Source: Streptomyces sp. Tue 6430 (GTDB lineage: Bacteria > Actinomycetota > Actinomycetes > Streptomycetales > Streptomycetaceae). Taken from it: a stretch of DNA of 64,000 nt. The number at the start of each line of letters is the position of its first letter. Positions within the stretch are counted from its first letter, which is position 1. The stretch lies in NCBI GenBank assembly GCA_021568835.1, contig JAKGSH010000010.1, positions 5,456,001-5,520,000 of the forward strand. Reading direction: 5' to 3'. The translations under genes were made by a program, and so were the position numbers. Positions 9,746 to 18,729 of the stretch are shown here, piece after piece. A model generated the notes under the pieces. It had not been told where the DNA came from. It saw only the letters and a list, made by a program, of their open reading frames with translations, and ran no database searches.

Positions 9746-10854
9746 CTACTTCTCGACGCAGAACTCGCCGACCGGCCAGCCCACGTGGCGCTTGTCGGTG
9801 GCCACGTGACCCAGCAGCTGGTCGCCCTTCTTCAGCTCCGTCACGTTCAGCACCGCCGCACCGGGGCCGAGCACCCGCACGTGCCAGTCGTCCTGCACGA
9901 TCAGGCTGACCTCGACCCCCTCGGGGAGACGGCCTTGATGCCGAGCAGCGGGCGGGACTCCAGCTTGATGCGGCCCACCACGATGCGGCGGGTGCGGCCG
10001 TCGGCGCCGACGGCGAGCACCGGACTGCCGGCCTTGAGCTCGCTCAGGTAGTTGGTGCGGTTGTCCGCCCCGAACACGTAGCTGTGCAGCGCGCCCGCGT
10101 TGATGCGGAACGGGCGGGTCGGCATGTACGGCAGCGGGTGCGTCTCGCTCACGCACAGCACGAAGCCGTGCGCGTAGGAGCCGACCAGCATGCCCTCGTC
10201 CTTCTCGAAGTGCGTGCACGTGTCGATGCAGACCCGGTCGCCGAGTCCGAGGTGCTCGATCGACTCGACCGTGAGCGTCTGGAGCTGCAGGTCCGGCGTC
10301 TTCACCCGCAGCATCTCCACCAGCGCGAAGACGTCGTTGGCGGAGCGCGGGGCCACCAGGACGCCCTCGGAGCCCTTCTCCAGTACGTCGACGATGATCT
10401 GCGCCTCCTCGATGTCGGTGGCCTGGCAGATCAGCTGTCCCGGCGAGGCGTCCGCCGCGGCGATCACGATCTCCAGCGGGATCTTCGTCGGGTCCTTGAA
10501 CTCCACGACGGTGAAGGGGAGTTCGCGTGCGGCCTCACAGGCGAGCTTCAGGGTGGGGTCGTCGACGACGTTCACCCAGGCGGCCGTGTCCTTCTCGCCG
10601 CCGCGGTGCCGGCTCTCCAGCGCGCCGAGACTGTCGACGTCGACGACCTCGCGCAGCACGATCAGGTCTTCCGGGGCGTCCTCGCCGACGCGCGCGCCCG
10701 GCGCGAGGACGCGCCTGACGGTGTTCGGCAGCAGGGCGAGGCGCTCCGGGTCGCTGTCGACGATGCCGTCGACCCGCGCGTGGATCGCGGCGTCGACGAC
10801 CGCCTCGCGGTGTTCGGCGGGCACGGTCCGGAGGTCGATCCAGGCAAACTTCAC
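9746..10854 (-). CDS. 3-dehydroquinate synthase II / 3-amino-4-hydroxybenzoate synthase homologue
   Basis: The length is about 369 residues. The opening KFAWIDLRTV and blocks such as VVDDPTLKLACEAA, ICQATDIEEA, GVLVAP and ETHPLPYMPTRPFRINAGA are typical of the archaeal-type dehydroquinate synthase family. That family includes GriH, which turns the aldolase product into 3-amino-4-hydroxybenzoate. The GTG start overlaps the aldolase stop as GTGA, so translation is coupled. The last 60 residues (LPEGVEVSLIVQDDWHV and on) are in another frame; one missing base near 9932 restores them. The family also includes true dehydroquinate synthases, but beside an aldolase and aryl-modifying genes in a bacterium the aminohydroxybenzoate role is more likely. 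Confidence 0.85.
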
Positions 10855-11666
10855 AACACACCTGCCATCTCGGTCTGCGGCGCGGGCTCGGACGTGAGCT
10901 CGCGGCGGTGAATGATTGAGGCCAGTTGCCGGACCGCCTTCTCGGGCGACGGACTGGTGAACACCCGCCGTCCGACGGCGAGTCCGGCACACCCCAGGTC
11001 CATGGCGGTGACCGCGAACTCGTACAGGTTCCGGTCGGTGGAGCCGCCGCCCGCCACCACCACCGGCAGCGGCGAGGAGGCGATCACCTCTTCCATGCGC
11101 TCGGGCGGGTCGGCGAGCACCGTCTTGACGATGTCGACACCCAGGTCCGCGGCGATGTTCACCACGTGGGCGACGAGCGTCGGGTCGGTCGGATCCGTCA
11201 CACGGGGACCGCGCGGGTAGATCATGGCCATGAGCGGCATGCCGAAGCGGTCGCAGGCCGCGGCCACGGCGCCGAGGTCGGCGAGCTGCGCCGCCTCGGT
11301 GTCGGAGCCGATGTTCACGTGCACGCTGACCGCGTCCGCGCCCAGCCGGACCGCCTCCTCCACGTCACCGACCAGCACCTTGGCGTTGACGTCGGGTCCG
11401 TGCGCGGTGCTCGCGCTCAGGTGCACCACGAGGGAGCACCGGGTGAGCAGCGACGGCGCGATCATGCGTGCCCTGCCCTTGTGGACGACGACGCCGTCGG
11501 CGCCGCCGTCCGCGATGGACCGGACCAGGTCACCGAAATCGGCGGCGGTCGCGACGGGTCCGTCGGACACGGAGTGGTCCAGCGGCACGAACAGGAACCG
11601 GCCGTCTCCCGGCCGGGACAATCGCGCCAGGCGCACCGACTTACCGGTGAGCGGCATGCTCGACAT
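10851..11666 (-). CDS. Class I aldolase, GriI / ADH-synthase type
   Basis: This 271-residue protein matches the length of 2-amino-3,7-dideoxy-heptulosonate synthase and of GriI, which joins aspartate semialdehyde to a C3 sugar phosphate. The key residues are in place: Asp in VPLDHSVSDGP, Tyr in AMIYPRGP, the Schiff-base Lys in VDIVKTVLADP, and the phosphate-binding loops VAGGGS and GLAVGR. The start follows GAGGAGG by about 6 bases. It is the first gene of a minus-strand operon with the dehydroquinate-synthase-II homologue and the ligase. The pair supplies the aromatic amino acid core of the predicted product. From sequence alone GriI and archaeal-type activity cannot be told apart. Confidence 0.87.
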   Translation of the reverse strand: MSSMPLTGKSVRLARLSRPGDGRFLFVPLDHSVSDGPVATAADFGDLVRSIADGGADGVVVHKGRARMIAPSLLTRCSLVVHLSASTAHGPDVNAKVLVGDVEEAVRLGADAVSVHVNIGSDTEAAQLADLGAVAAACDRFGMPLMAMIYPRGPRVTDPTDPTLVAHVVNIAADLGVDIVKTVLADPPERMEEVIASSPLPVVVAGGGSTDRNLYEFAVTAMDLGCAGLAVGRRVFTSPSPEKAVRQLASIIHRRELTSEPAPQTEMAGVL

Positions 11667-11893
11667 GACACCCCTCCTCGTTCCTGGTCACAGGGTTCGG
11701 ATGGGATTCCGCTGCGGGTCCCGGGCTGAACTGTCGCAGTGGCCTCTGAAGAATCGAGCCAGGTGCCCCGGGCCGGGCACGCCGCACGATGCCGAGCACG
11801 CCGCAAGATGCGGAGTGCGGCGACGGCCGCGGGATGCCTAGCGTCGGCGGCATCCGCGCGTGATCCGCACGCGCCGGCGGGAGGGGACGCCCC
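11667..11893. promoter_or_regulatory. Divergent promoter region, aldolase operon and second oxidase
   Basis: A 227-base gap separates the aldolase operon from the oxidase at 11894. It must hold promoters for both directions. Short imperfect repeats of ACGCCGCANGATGC occur at about 11780-11820. No clear -10/-35 pair was recognised. Confidence 0.4.
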
Positions 11894-13545
11894 ATGACGC
11901 ACGACAGGCGACAGGTGAGCAGACGGGGGGTGCTCGCGGCGAGCGCCGCGATCGGCGGCGGCGTGCTGCTGCCCGCCGGGCAGGCGGTGGCCCGGCCGGA
12001 GGAGCTGGTGACCGTCACCCCGGGCGACGCGCGCTACCCGGACCTCGTCCGGGGCTGGAACCAGCGCTACGTCGGCCGGCCCGAGGCGGTCCACGTCCCC
12101 CGCTCGACCGCCCAGGTCGCCACCGCCGTCCGGCAGGCGGTCCGGGCCGGCAAGCGGCTCACGGTGCGCAGCGGCGGACACTGCTGGGAGGACTTCGTCT
12201 TCAGCCCCGACGTCCAGGCGGTCATCGACATGTCGGCGATGCGGGACGTGGACTTCGACCCGTCCATGAACGCCTTCATGGTGCAGCCGGGTGCCCAGCT
12301 CCTCGACGTCTACGAGCGCCTGTACCGCACCTGGGGTGTCGTCGTGCCGGCCGGCATGTGCTTCCAGGTCGGGGCGGGCGGCCACGTCAGCGGCGGCGGC
12401 TGGGGACTGCTGTGCCGCCGGCTCGGCCTGGTGGTGGACCACCTGTACGCGGTCGAGGTCGTCGTGGTGGACGCCGACGGCACCGTGCGCACGGTCGTCG
12501 CCACCCGCGAGGACGACGATCCGCACCGGGACCTGTGGTGGGCCCACACCGGCGGGGGCGGCGGCAACTTCGGCGTCGTGACCCGCTACTGGTTCCGCAG
12601 TCCCGGAGCGAGCGGCACGGACCCGGCCCGGCTGCTGCCGGCCCCGCCCCGGAGGTCCTGGTCAGCGCCGTCTCCTGGCAGTGGTCCGACCTGGACGAGC
12701 GGTCCTTCACGCGGCTGGTCCGCAACTACGCGGACTGGCACGTACGGCACGCCGCCCCCGGCGTCCCGGAGACCGCCGTGTGCAGCCTGCTCTCCCTCAA
12801 CCACGTCTCCAACGGGGCCGTGGGCCTGATCACGCACGTCGACGCGAGCGTGCCCGGCGCGGCCCGCCTGCACGACGAGTTCCTCGCGGCGGTCGGCGAG
12901 GGCGTCACCGCCGCGCACGGACCGGTCACCACGCGGATGGGCGAGCTGGCCGCGCTGCCCGACCTGGCCACCCCGCGCCGCCTCCCCTGGCTGCAGGCCG
13001 CCCGCTACCTCGGCACGGCCAACCCCACCACCAACGACCCGACCCAGAAGAGCGACTTCAAGTCGGCCTACATGAAGGCCGGTTTCCCCCAGCGCCAGCT
13101 GGCCGCGCTGTACCGCCACCTGACCCGCACGGACATCGGCAACCCCACCGGCTCGGTCATGCTCAGCTCCTTCGCCGGCCAGGTCTCGGCCGTCGCCCAG
13201 GACGCCACGGCGAGCGCCCACCGGGACGCCGCGTACAAGCTGGCCTGGATGATCTGGTGGGACGACCCGGCCGACGAGAAGGACTGCGTGCGCTGGCTGC
13301 GCGAGTTCTACGCCGACATGTACGCCGACAGCGGCGGCGTTCCGGTCCCCGGCGCGGTCACCGACGGCTGCTACGTCAACTACCCCGACGCCGACCTCGG
13401 CTCGCCGGAGTTCAACCGCTCGGGCACGCCCTGGCACGACCTGTACTACAAGGGCAACTACCGTCGCCTGCAGCACGTCAAGCAGGCGTACGACCCCGGC
13501 AACGTCTTCCGGCACCGGCAGTCGGTGCGGCTGCCGGGCAGCTAG
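11894..13545 (+). CDS. Tat-exported bicovalent FAD oxidase, BBE family (second copy)
   Basis: This paralogue of the oxidase at 696 has 550 residues. The signal QVSRRGVLAASAAIGGG fits Tat export. RSGGHC carries His96 and AGMCFQ carries Cys156, the same 60-residue spacing as in the first copy, and the shared block GHVSGGGWGLLCR follows. The C-terminus contains NYPDADLG and the FRHRQSV ending. Both linkages to FAD are expected, which gives a high-potential oxidase. One missing G near 12647 separates the first 250 codons from the rest (APPR then EVLVSAVSW). The two copies differ in their middle sections, so they may act on successive intermediates. A palindromic element begins two bases after the stop. 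Confidence 0.87.
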
Positions 13546-13547
13546 GA

Positions 13548-13703
13548 GGTGTCTGACACATGCCCGCGGCGTCGCGGTGTCCGGCACGCACGCTCGCGGC
13601 GTTGCCGAAACGCCCACGTGGCTCCGCCACGAGGACGCTCCGGCGCCTTGCGATCGCACGCACCGGACACCGCTCCTTGTCCCACGTTCATGTGTCAGAC
13701 ACC
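13548..13703. mobile_element. MITE-like palindromic element, 156 bp
   Basis: Perfect 15-base terminal inverted repeats (13548-13562 and 13689-13703, GGTGTCTGACACATG) bound the element. Inside, GCGGTGTCCGG and its inverse CCGGACACCGC form a second pair, and the centre folds again through GTGGCTCCGCCAC and GGCGTT/AACGCC. No reading frame of its own is evident. It resembles the small hairpin elements scattered between Streptomyces genes. No target-site duplication is obvious. Confidence 0.55.
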
Positions 13704-13812
13704 CCCTGGCCGGCGCCCGCCGGCGCAACCCGTCGGCGCGGGCCGGTGTTCCTCCTGACGTACCGCATCCGAACGGATGCTCACCGTGTCGTCCATCACC
13801 TCAGGAGCCCCG

Positions 13813-15321
13813 ATGCCGAACAGCCCAGCCGTGGACACCCAGGTCGCCGTCGTCGGCGGCGGGCCCGTCGGCATGCTGCTCGCCCGGGAACTGGCCCTGC
13901 TGGGCGTACGCGTCACCGTCCTGGAGAAGCTGTCCGCGCCGACCGGCGAGTCGAAGGCGGGGACACTGCACGCCCGCACCGCGCAGACCCTGCACCGGCG
14001 CGGACTCCTCAAGGCCGTGCAGCCCGGACCGCCCGCCCCGCCGGTGGGCCGCGGCCCCGTACCGTTCCACTTCTCCGGCATGTTCGACCTCGACCTGAGC
14101 ACGGTCGTCACCGAGGGCCCCGTGATGGTGGGCAGCCCGCAGGCATGGGCGCAGGAGGTGTTCGCGGCCGACGCCGAACGGCTCGGCGCGCGCATCCGGC
14201 GCGACCGCGAACTCGTCGGCCTCGACGAGGAGGCCGACGCGGTACGCCTGACCGTGCGCGACTCCCGGGGCGTCACGGACACCCTGCGCGCCTCCTGGGT
14301 GGTCGGCGCGGACGGCGCCCGCAGCGCCGTGCGCAGACTGACCGGCATCCCGTTCACCGGCACGCCCGCCCGCGTCGGCGCCCTGATCGGGGAGGTCCGC
14401 CTGCTGGACCCGGCGCGGGTGCCGCAGGGCTGGCAGCGCAACCCGCGGGGCTGGACCCTGGTGTGGCTCAACCTGTTCGGGCGCAGCCGGGTGTGCACCT
14501 ACGACTTCCGCGGCCCGCACCCGGACCGGCAGGCGCCCGTGACCCTGGACGAGTTCCGGGCGGAGGTGGAGCGGATCGCGGGCCACCCGGTGCCGATGGA
14601 CTCACCGAGCTGGCTCACCCGCTTCAGCGACGCCGCCCTGCAGGCCGAGCACTACCGCGTCGGCAGGGTCCTGCTGGCCGGCGACGCGGCGCACGTCCAC
14701 TTCCCGGCCGGCGGCCAGGGCGTCAACCTCGGCCTCCAGGACGCCGTCAACCTGGGCTGGAAACTCGCCGCCGAGGTGCACGGCTGGGCGCCGCCCGGAC
14801 TGCTCGACACGTACGAGACCGAGCGCGCGCCCGTCGCCGAGGCGGTCCTGGAGAACGTGCGCGCCCAGGTGGCCCTGATGGATCCCGACCCCCGCATGGA
14901 CTCGCTGCGCACCCTGTTCGCCCGGATGATGCACTTCGACGACGTCAACCAGTACCTCGGCGGCATGATCAGCGGTGTCGACGTCCGCTACGACACCGGT
15001 GGTCCCGGCGACCCGCTGGCCGGCCGCTTCGCCCCCGACGTGCTGCTGAAGACCGGCGACTCGGTCACGAGCCTCGCCGAACACCTGCACGACGCACGGC
15101 CGTTGTTGCTGCTGCTGACCGACTCGGAGGAACTGCTCGAGGTCGTCGAGCCCTGGCGCTTCCGGGTGGACGTGGTGACGGCGACGGCGGTCGAGCAGAT
15201 CGGCACGGACGCCCTGCTGGTGCGGCCCGACGGATACATCGCCTGGTCGGCCCTGGGCGAGGCCGGGGACGCGGACGCGCTGGCCGGGGCGCTGGGATGC
15301 TGGTTCGGGGACCCCGCGTAG
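13813..15321 (+). CDS. FAD-dependent aromatic monooxygenase, PgaE/RdmE-like
   Basis: This 502-residue class A flavoprotein hydroxylase has a Rossmann FAD motif VVGGGPVGMLLARELALLG at the N-terminus, the NADPH/FAD motif VVGADGARSAVR at about residue 170, and the third motif GDAAHVHFPAGGQGVNLGLQ at about 290. A C-terminal thioredoxin-like domain (residues 395-500) is typical of polyketide and phenol hydroxylases. It uses NADPH and O2 to hydroxylate or epoxidise an aromatic substrate. AGGAG lies 5 bases before the ATG. It follows the second oxidase and the palindromic element. It is probably a tailoring enzyme of the same pathway; an unrelated detoxifying role is possible. Confidence 0.85.
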   Translation: MPNSPAVDTQVAVVGGGPVGMLLARELALLGVRVTVLEKLSAPTGESKAGTLHARTAQTLHRRGLLKAVQPGPPAPPVGRGPVPFHFSGMFDLDLSTVVTEGPVMVGSPQAWAQEVFAADAERLGARIRRDRELVGLDEEADAVRLTVRDSRGVTDTLRASWVVGADGARSAVRRLTGIPFTGTPARVGALIGEVRLLDPARVPQGWQRNPRGWTLVWLNLFGRSRVCTYDFRGPHPDRQAPVTLDEFRAEVERIAGHPVPMDSPSWLTRFSDAALQAEHYRVGRVLLAGDAAHVHFPAGGQGVNLGLQDAVNLGWKLAAEVHGWAPPGLLDTYETERAPVAEAVLENVRAQVALMDPDPRMDSLRTLFARMMHFDDVNQYLGGMISGVDVRYDTGGPGDPLAGRFAPDVLLKTGDSVTSLAEHLHDARPLLLLLTDSEELLEVVEPWRFRVDVVTATAVEQIGTDALLVRPDGYIAWSALGEAGDADALAGALGCWFGDPA

Positions 15322-15323
15322 GC

Positions 15324-15369
15324 GGCGGGGCCCGTACAGCGGCCGTCACGCCGCCGTACGGGCCCCGCC
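15324..15369. terminator. Bidirectional terminator hairpin
   Basis: Perfect 14-base arms (15324-15337, 15356-15369) lie three bases after the monooxygenase stop and before the convergent metF gene. Confidence 0.75.
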
Positions 15370-15435
15370 ACCCGGCGGAGCGCCCGCTCGGCAGTGGTGG
15401 CGGTCGGCCCGTACGGGCGGTGGACGCCGGTGGAC

Positions 15436-16333
15436 TCAGCGGCCGCGCACGCTCCTCGCGAGGTGCGCCGGCGCTACGTCGCGATGGATGTCGAGGGCCG
15501 CGGTGGACTTGTTGAGCGTGATGTAGTGCAGGCCGGGTGCGCCTTCGGCGAGGAGGCGTCCGGCCATGGCCGTGGCGTGCTCCACGCCGATCCGGTGGCC
15601 CTCGGCGGCGTCGTCGCGGGCGCTCTCGAGCCGGTGGGCGAGGTCCTCGGGAAGGCCGCGTGGGACAGTTCGGCGAAGCGGCGGATCTGACGGACGTCGG
15701 TGGCCGGCATGATCTCCGGGACGATCGGGATGTCACAGCCGGCCGCGGCCACCCGGTCGCGCAACCGCAGGTAGTCCTCGACGCGGAAGAACATCTGGGT
15801 GACGGCGTAGTCGGCGCCCGCCCGGCACTTGGCGACGAAGTGCCGGATGTCGCTGTCCCAGTCCGGCGAGCGCGGGTGCATCTCGGGGAAGGCCGCCACA
15901 CCGATGGTGAAGTCCCCCAGCGAGCGGACCAGTTCGACCAGTTCCCGGGCGTAGGTGAAACCGGCCGGGTGCGGCGTCCAGGGCCGTTCGGATCGCCGGG
16001 CGGATCACCCCGCAGCACCAGGACGTCCCTGATCCCCGCGTCGGCGTACTGGCCGATGATGTGCCGCAGTTCGGCCACCGAGTGTCCGACGGCCGTCAGG
16101 TGGGCGACGGGCCGCAGGGTGGTCTCGGCGGCGATGCGCCGGGTGACCTCGACGGTCCGCTCGCGCGACGAGCCGCCGGCGCCGTAGGTGACGGACACGA
16201 ACGTGGGGGAGAGGGACTCGACGCGGCGTACGGAGTCCCACAGGGCACGCTCGCCCCCGTCGGTCCTCGGCGGGAAGAACTCGAACGAGAACGAGGGAAC
16301 GCCGCTCGCCAGCGTCTCGCGCACGGAACTCAT
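15436..16333 (-). CDS. metF: 5,10-methylenetetrahydrofolate reductase
   Basis: MetF makes 5-methyltetrahydrofolate with NADH and FAD, feeding methionine and SAM. The restored length of about 299 residues is normal. Visible motifs are FSFEFFPPRTDGGE near the N-terminus, VSVTYGAGGS at about 45, HLTAVGHS at about 75 and VLRGDPPGDP at about 100, and later VTQMFFRVEDY and VPEIMP. GGGAGG stands 7 bases before the ATG. Two single-base losses (near 15985 and 15650) split it into three frames as read. It lies downstream of adenosine kinase on the same strand. A second metF beside primary metabolism is a common sign of methyl-donor supply inside a biosynthetic gene set. Confidence 0.88.
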
Positions 16334-16656
16334 GGACGGCCTCCCGCGTCGCAGCGGCCGGCTCGCGGACGGTGGACGCCGATCGCGCCGGTGGACCGCC
16401 CGGGGTGGCCCCGGAACCCCCCGGACACGCGCCCGCCGACGCGCTCGGGCCGGAGCGGGCCGGCGGTCCCTGTGGTCCCGACCGTCCTGCTGGTCCGGCC
16501 GGTCCTGCTGGTCCCGCCGGTCCCGGCGCGCTCCTCCGGATCCGGGCGGGCCGGGCGGCCCGGCGAGCACCCGCACCCCCGGCGGTCGGTGCGGAGCATG
16601 CCGTCCGGCCCGGCCGCCACCCCACGGGCGGCCGGCTCCTGCCGCGGCCCGCTCAT
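16330..16656 (-). CDS. Small overlapping ORF between adoK and metF, uncertain
   Basis: This 108-codon frame starts with an ATG that overlaps the adenosine kinase stop (ATGA) and ends with a TGA overlapping the metF ATG (again ATGA). The double overlap suggests translational coupling. The protein itself is low-complexity, rich in Gly, Thr, Arg and Pro with GT-SRT-type repeats, and matches no family I know. The underlying DNA carries short GGACC-type repeats. It may be a spacer that happens to be open in this high-GC sequence. Confidence 0.35.
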   Translation of the reverse strand: MSGPRQEPAARGVAAGPDGMLRTDRRGCGCSPGRPARPDPEERAGTGGTSRTGRTSRTVGTTGTAGPLRPERVGGRVSGGFRGHPGRSTGAIGVHRPRAGRCDAGGRP

Positions 16657-17635
16657 GACAGCCCCGCCAGGCGCGGCTCCATCTCACGGGCCGCGTCGTG
16701 CCCGTACACACGCTCGACGCGGTCGATCAGATCCGCCGCGAGCAGCTTGTACTCCTGCGTACCGACCGTCTCCAGGACGACCGACGCCAGTGCGCAGCCG
16801 AGCTGCGCCGCCCTTTCCTCGGCCAGTCCCAGCTGAGGCCGGCGAGGAACCCGGAGCGGAACGCGTCCCCCACCCCGGTCGGGTCGGCGATCTTCGCCGT
16901 GGGGACGGCGGGCACGTCCAGACGGGGCCGGCCGCACCGGGCCAGGGAGACGCCGTCCGCGCCCCGGGTGGTGATCCACGTACCGACGCGTTGCAGGATC
17001 TCCCGTTCGCTCCAGCCGGTGCGCTCCCGCAGCAGGGCGGACTCGTACTCGTTGGTGAACAGCAGGTGCGCGCGGTCCACGAGGCGGCGCGCCTGGGCGT
17101 CGTCCAGGCGGGCGAGCTGCTGCGAGGGATCGGCGGCCAGGCGGGTGCCGGCGCGCCGGGCGGTCTCGGTGTGGCGCAGCATCGCCTCCGGGGCGTCGGC
17201 GCCGACGAGCACCAGGTCGAAGCCGCCGCAGCGGTCCGCGGCCGCGGCGAGGTCGATCTTCGCGGCGTCCGCCATGGCGCCGGCGTAGAAGGTGGCGATC
17301 TGGTTCTGCGCCTCGTCCGTCGTGCACACGAACCGGGCGGTGTGCAGTGTCTCGCTGATCCTGACGGAGTCCGTGTCCACCCCGGCGGCGCGCAGCCAGG
17401 CACCGTACTCGGCGAAGTCGACGCCCGCGGCGCCGATCAGACGCGGGGTCAGTCCGAGCCGCGCGAGACCGAAGGCGATGTTGGCGGCGACACCGCCGCG
17501 CCGTACGTCGAGACGATCGGCGAGGAAGGAGAGGGACACCTGTTCCAGCCGGTCGGCGATCAGTTGGTCGGTGAACCGACCGGGGAAGGACATCAGATGG
17601 TCGGTGGCTATCGAGCCGGTCACGGCGATTCGCAC
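16653..17635 (-). CDS. adoK: Adenosine kinase, PfkB family
   Basis: This resembles mycobacterial adenosine kinase along its whole length: the N-terminus AVTGSIATDHLMSFPGRF, the PfkB glycine motif RRGGVAANIAFGLARLG, SETLHTARFVCTTDE, DPSQQLARLDDAQ, and the anion-hole and catalytic motif DPTGVGDAFR near residue 265. It phosphorylates adenosine, removing the product of S-adenosylhomocysteine cleavage and so relieving inhibition of methyltransferases. GTG at 17635 has AAGGAGAG 9 bases upstream. One missing base near 16835 separates the last 55 codons. With metF it forms a methyl-cycle support operon for the O-methyltransferase. Confidence 0.88.
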
Positions 17636-17865
17636 GACGGTCTCTCTCCTTGAACCCGGGGTCGAAGGGTGCGGCCCAGTGCCCAGTGCCCGGCGGCCGG
17701 GTCGCGCGGGACGCCGGAGACGGCCCCCGGCAGTGTGGAACTGCCCCGGCACGCAAGCCTGCCGCGCGCCGCTGAAGCGCCGGTCGAAGCCGTCCGCCGC
17801 CGGCCCGCGAGGCAGACGTCCGGATACCGCTGGTACGACCGTCCAAGATGATGCACAGTGCCTTC

Positions 17866-18167
17866 ATGGACGGACGACGGCTGGACGGTACGGCCCTCGC
17901 GGCGGCGCCTCGCGGATACACGCTGACCGGCGGCGACGGGCGGCCCCGCCGCAGCGACGTGGCCGGCCGGTTCGGCGGCTACCGGCGCGGACGGATCTAC
18001 GGACGGCTGGACTGCCCCTCCGCCCTGCGGCACATCGCCCGCGGGAACTACGTGCGCCACCGTGTGTTCTTCGCGGACGAGGCGACCGCCGTCGCCGCGG
18101 GATACCGGCCGTGCGCGGTCTGCCTTCCCGAACGCCACCGGGCGTGGCGCACGGGGAGCCGTCGTGA
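17866..18167 (+). CDS. Small Ada-like metal-binding domain protein
   Basis: A protein of about 100 residues consists almost only of an Ada-type zinc domain: GRIYGRLDCPSALRHIARG, then YVRHRVFFADEATAVAAGYRPCAVCLPE. Three Cys ligands are present, and the methyl-acceptor position is Gly. In this stand-alone family it is normally not Cys. The role is unknown; DNA binding is plausible. Possible starts are 17848, 17851 and 17866, none with a strong ribosome site. A missing base near 18150 is needed to reach TGA at 18165-18167, which overlaps the next GTG start as GTGA, the usual arrangement of a coupled pair. Confidence 0.65.
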
Positions 18168-18694
18168 ACGAGCCCTCTCCCCGGCTGCTCCCGGAGGCCC
18201 TGTCCGACTACGCCCCCTGGCCCGCGGTCCGGCCGCACACCGGCCGCGAACTCGCCCGGCTGCTCGCGCTGCTGGAAGGCTGCGGGTTCCGCGGCGCCGG
18301 CGTCGCGCTGGGACACGGCCGGGACGCCGCGTCGAAGGACGCCGCCGCCGCGTTCGCCGACGCCTGGCAGAGGAGCGGCGGACAACTCGCCGCGGTGGCC
18401 GACTGGCCGGAGGACGCCGCCTCGTGGCTGCGTCAGGCCCGCCGGCTGACCCGTCCCGAGCCGGACGCCTGGGTGGTGGCCGCGGGGTCGGCCGGCTGGG
18501 TCCAGATGAGCCGTCGGCTGCGGCACAGCACCGACTGGGACCCGCGCCGCACCTTCGGCTTCGCGTCCGCGGGCGACTCGCGTGTGGTGACCGCCGCGGG
18601 TCCGGGAGTGCTGGACGGGATGCGCGGCGCGACGGCGGACGGCCGGCTGTGGACGATCCGCCGGGGCTGGGTGGTGGAGTCCGACGGCGAGTGA
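18164..18694 (+). CDS. Unrecognised protein, coupled to the Ada-like gene
   Basis: This 176-residue cytoplasmic protein starts with GTG inside the stop of the previous gene. It has no signal peptide or membrane segment. The middle (GAGVALGHGRDAASKDAAAAF, then AWVVAAGSAGWVQMSRRL) recalls one half of a periplasmic-binding-protein-like alpha/beta fold, but I cannot assign a family. The coupling suggests it works with the Ada-like protein. Confidence 0.65.
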   Translation: MNEPSPRLLPEALSDYAPWPAVRPHTGRELARLLALLEGCGFRGAGVALGHGRDAASKDAAAAFADAWQRSGGQLAAVADWPEDAASWLRQARRLTRPEPDAWVVAAGSAGWVQMSRRLRHSTDWDPRRTFGFASAGDSRVVTAAGPGVLDGMRGATADGRLWTIRRGWVVESDGE

Positions 18695-18729
18695 CCGCCG
18701 GCCGCCGCCGGGCTTGGCGACCCCGTGAG

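Noticed and set aside
10084..10911. Plus-strand frame across the dehydroquinate-synthase-II homologue
   Set aside because: Shadow of a conserved gene on the other strand; no start signal or family.
16345..16625. Collagen-like GPAG repeats as a surface protein
   Set aside because: They appear in frames that do not match the coupled starts, have no signal peptide and come from short GGACC-type repeats.
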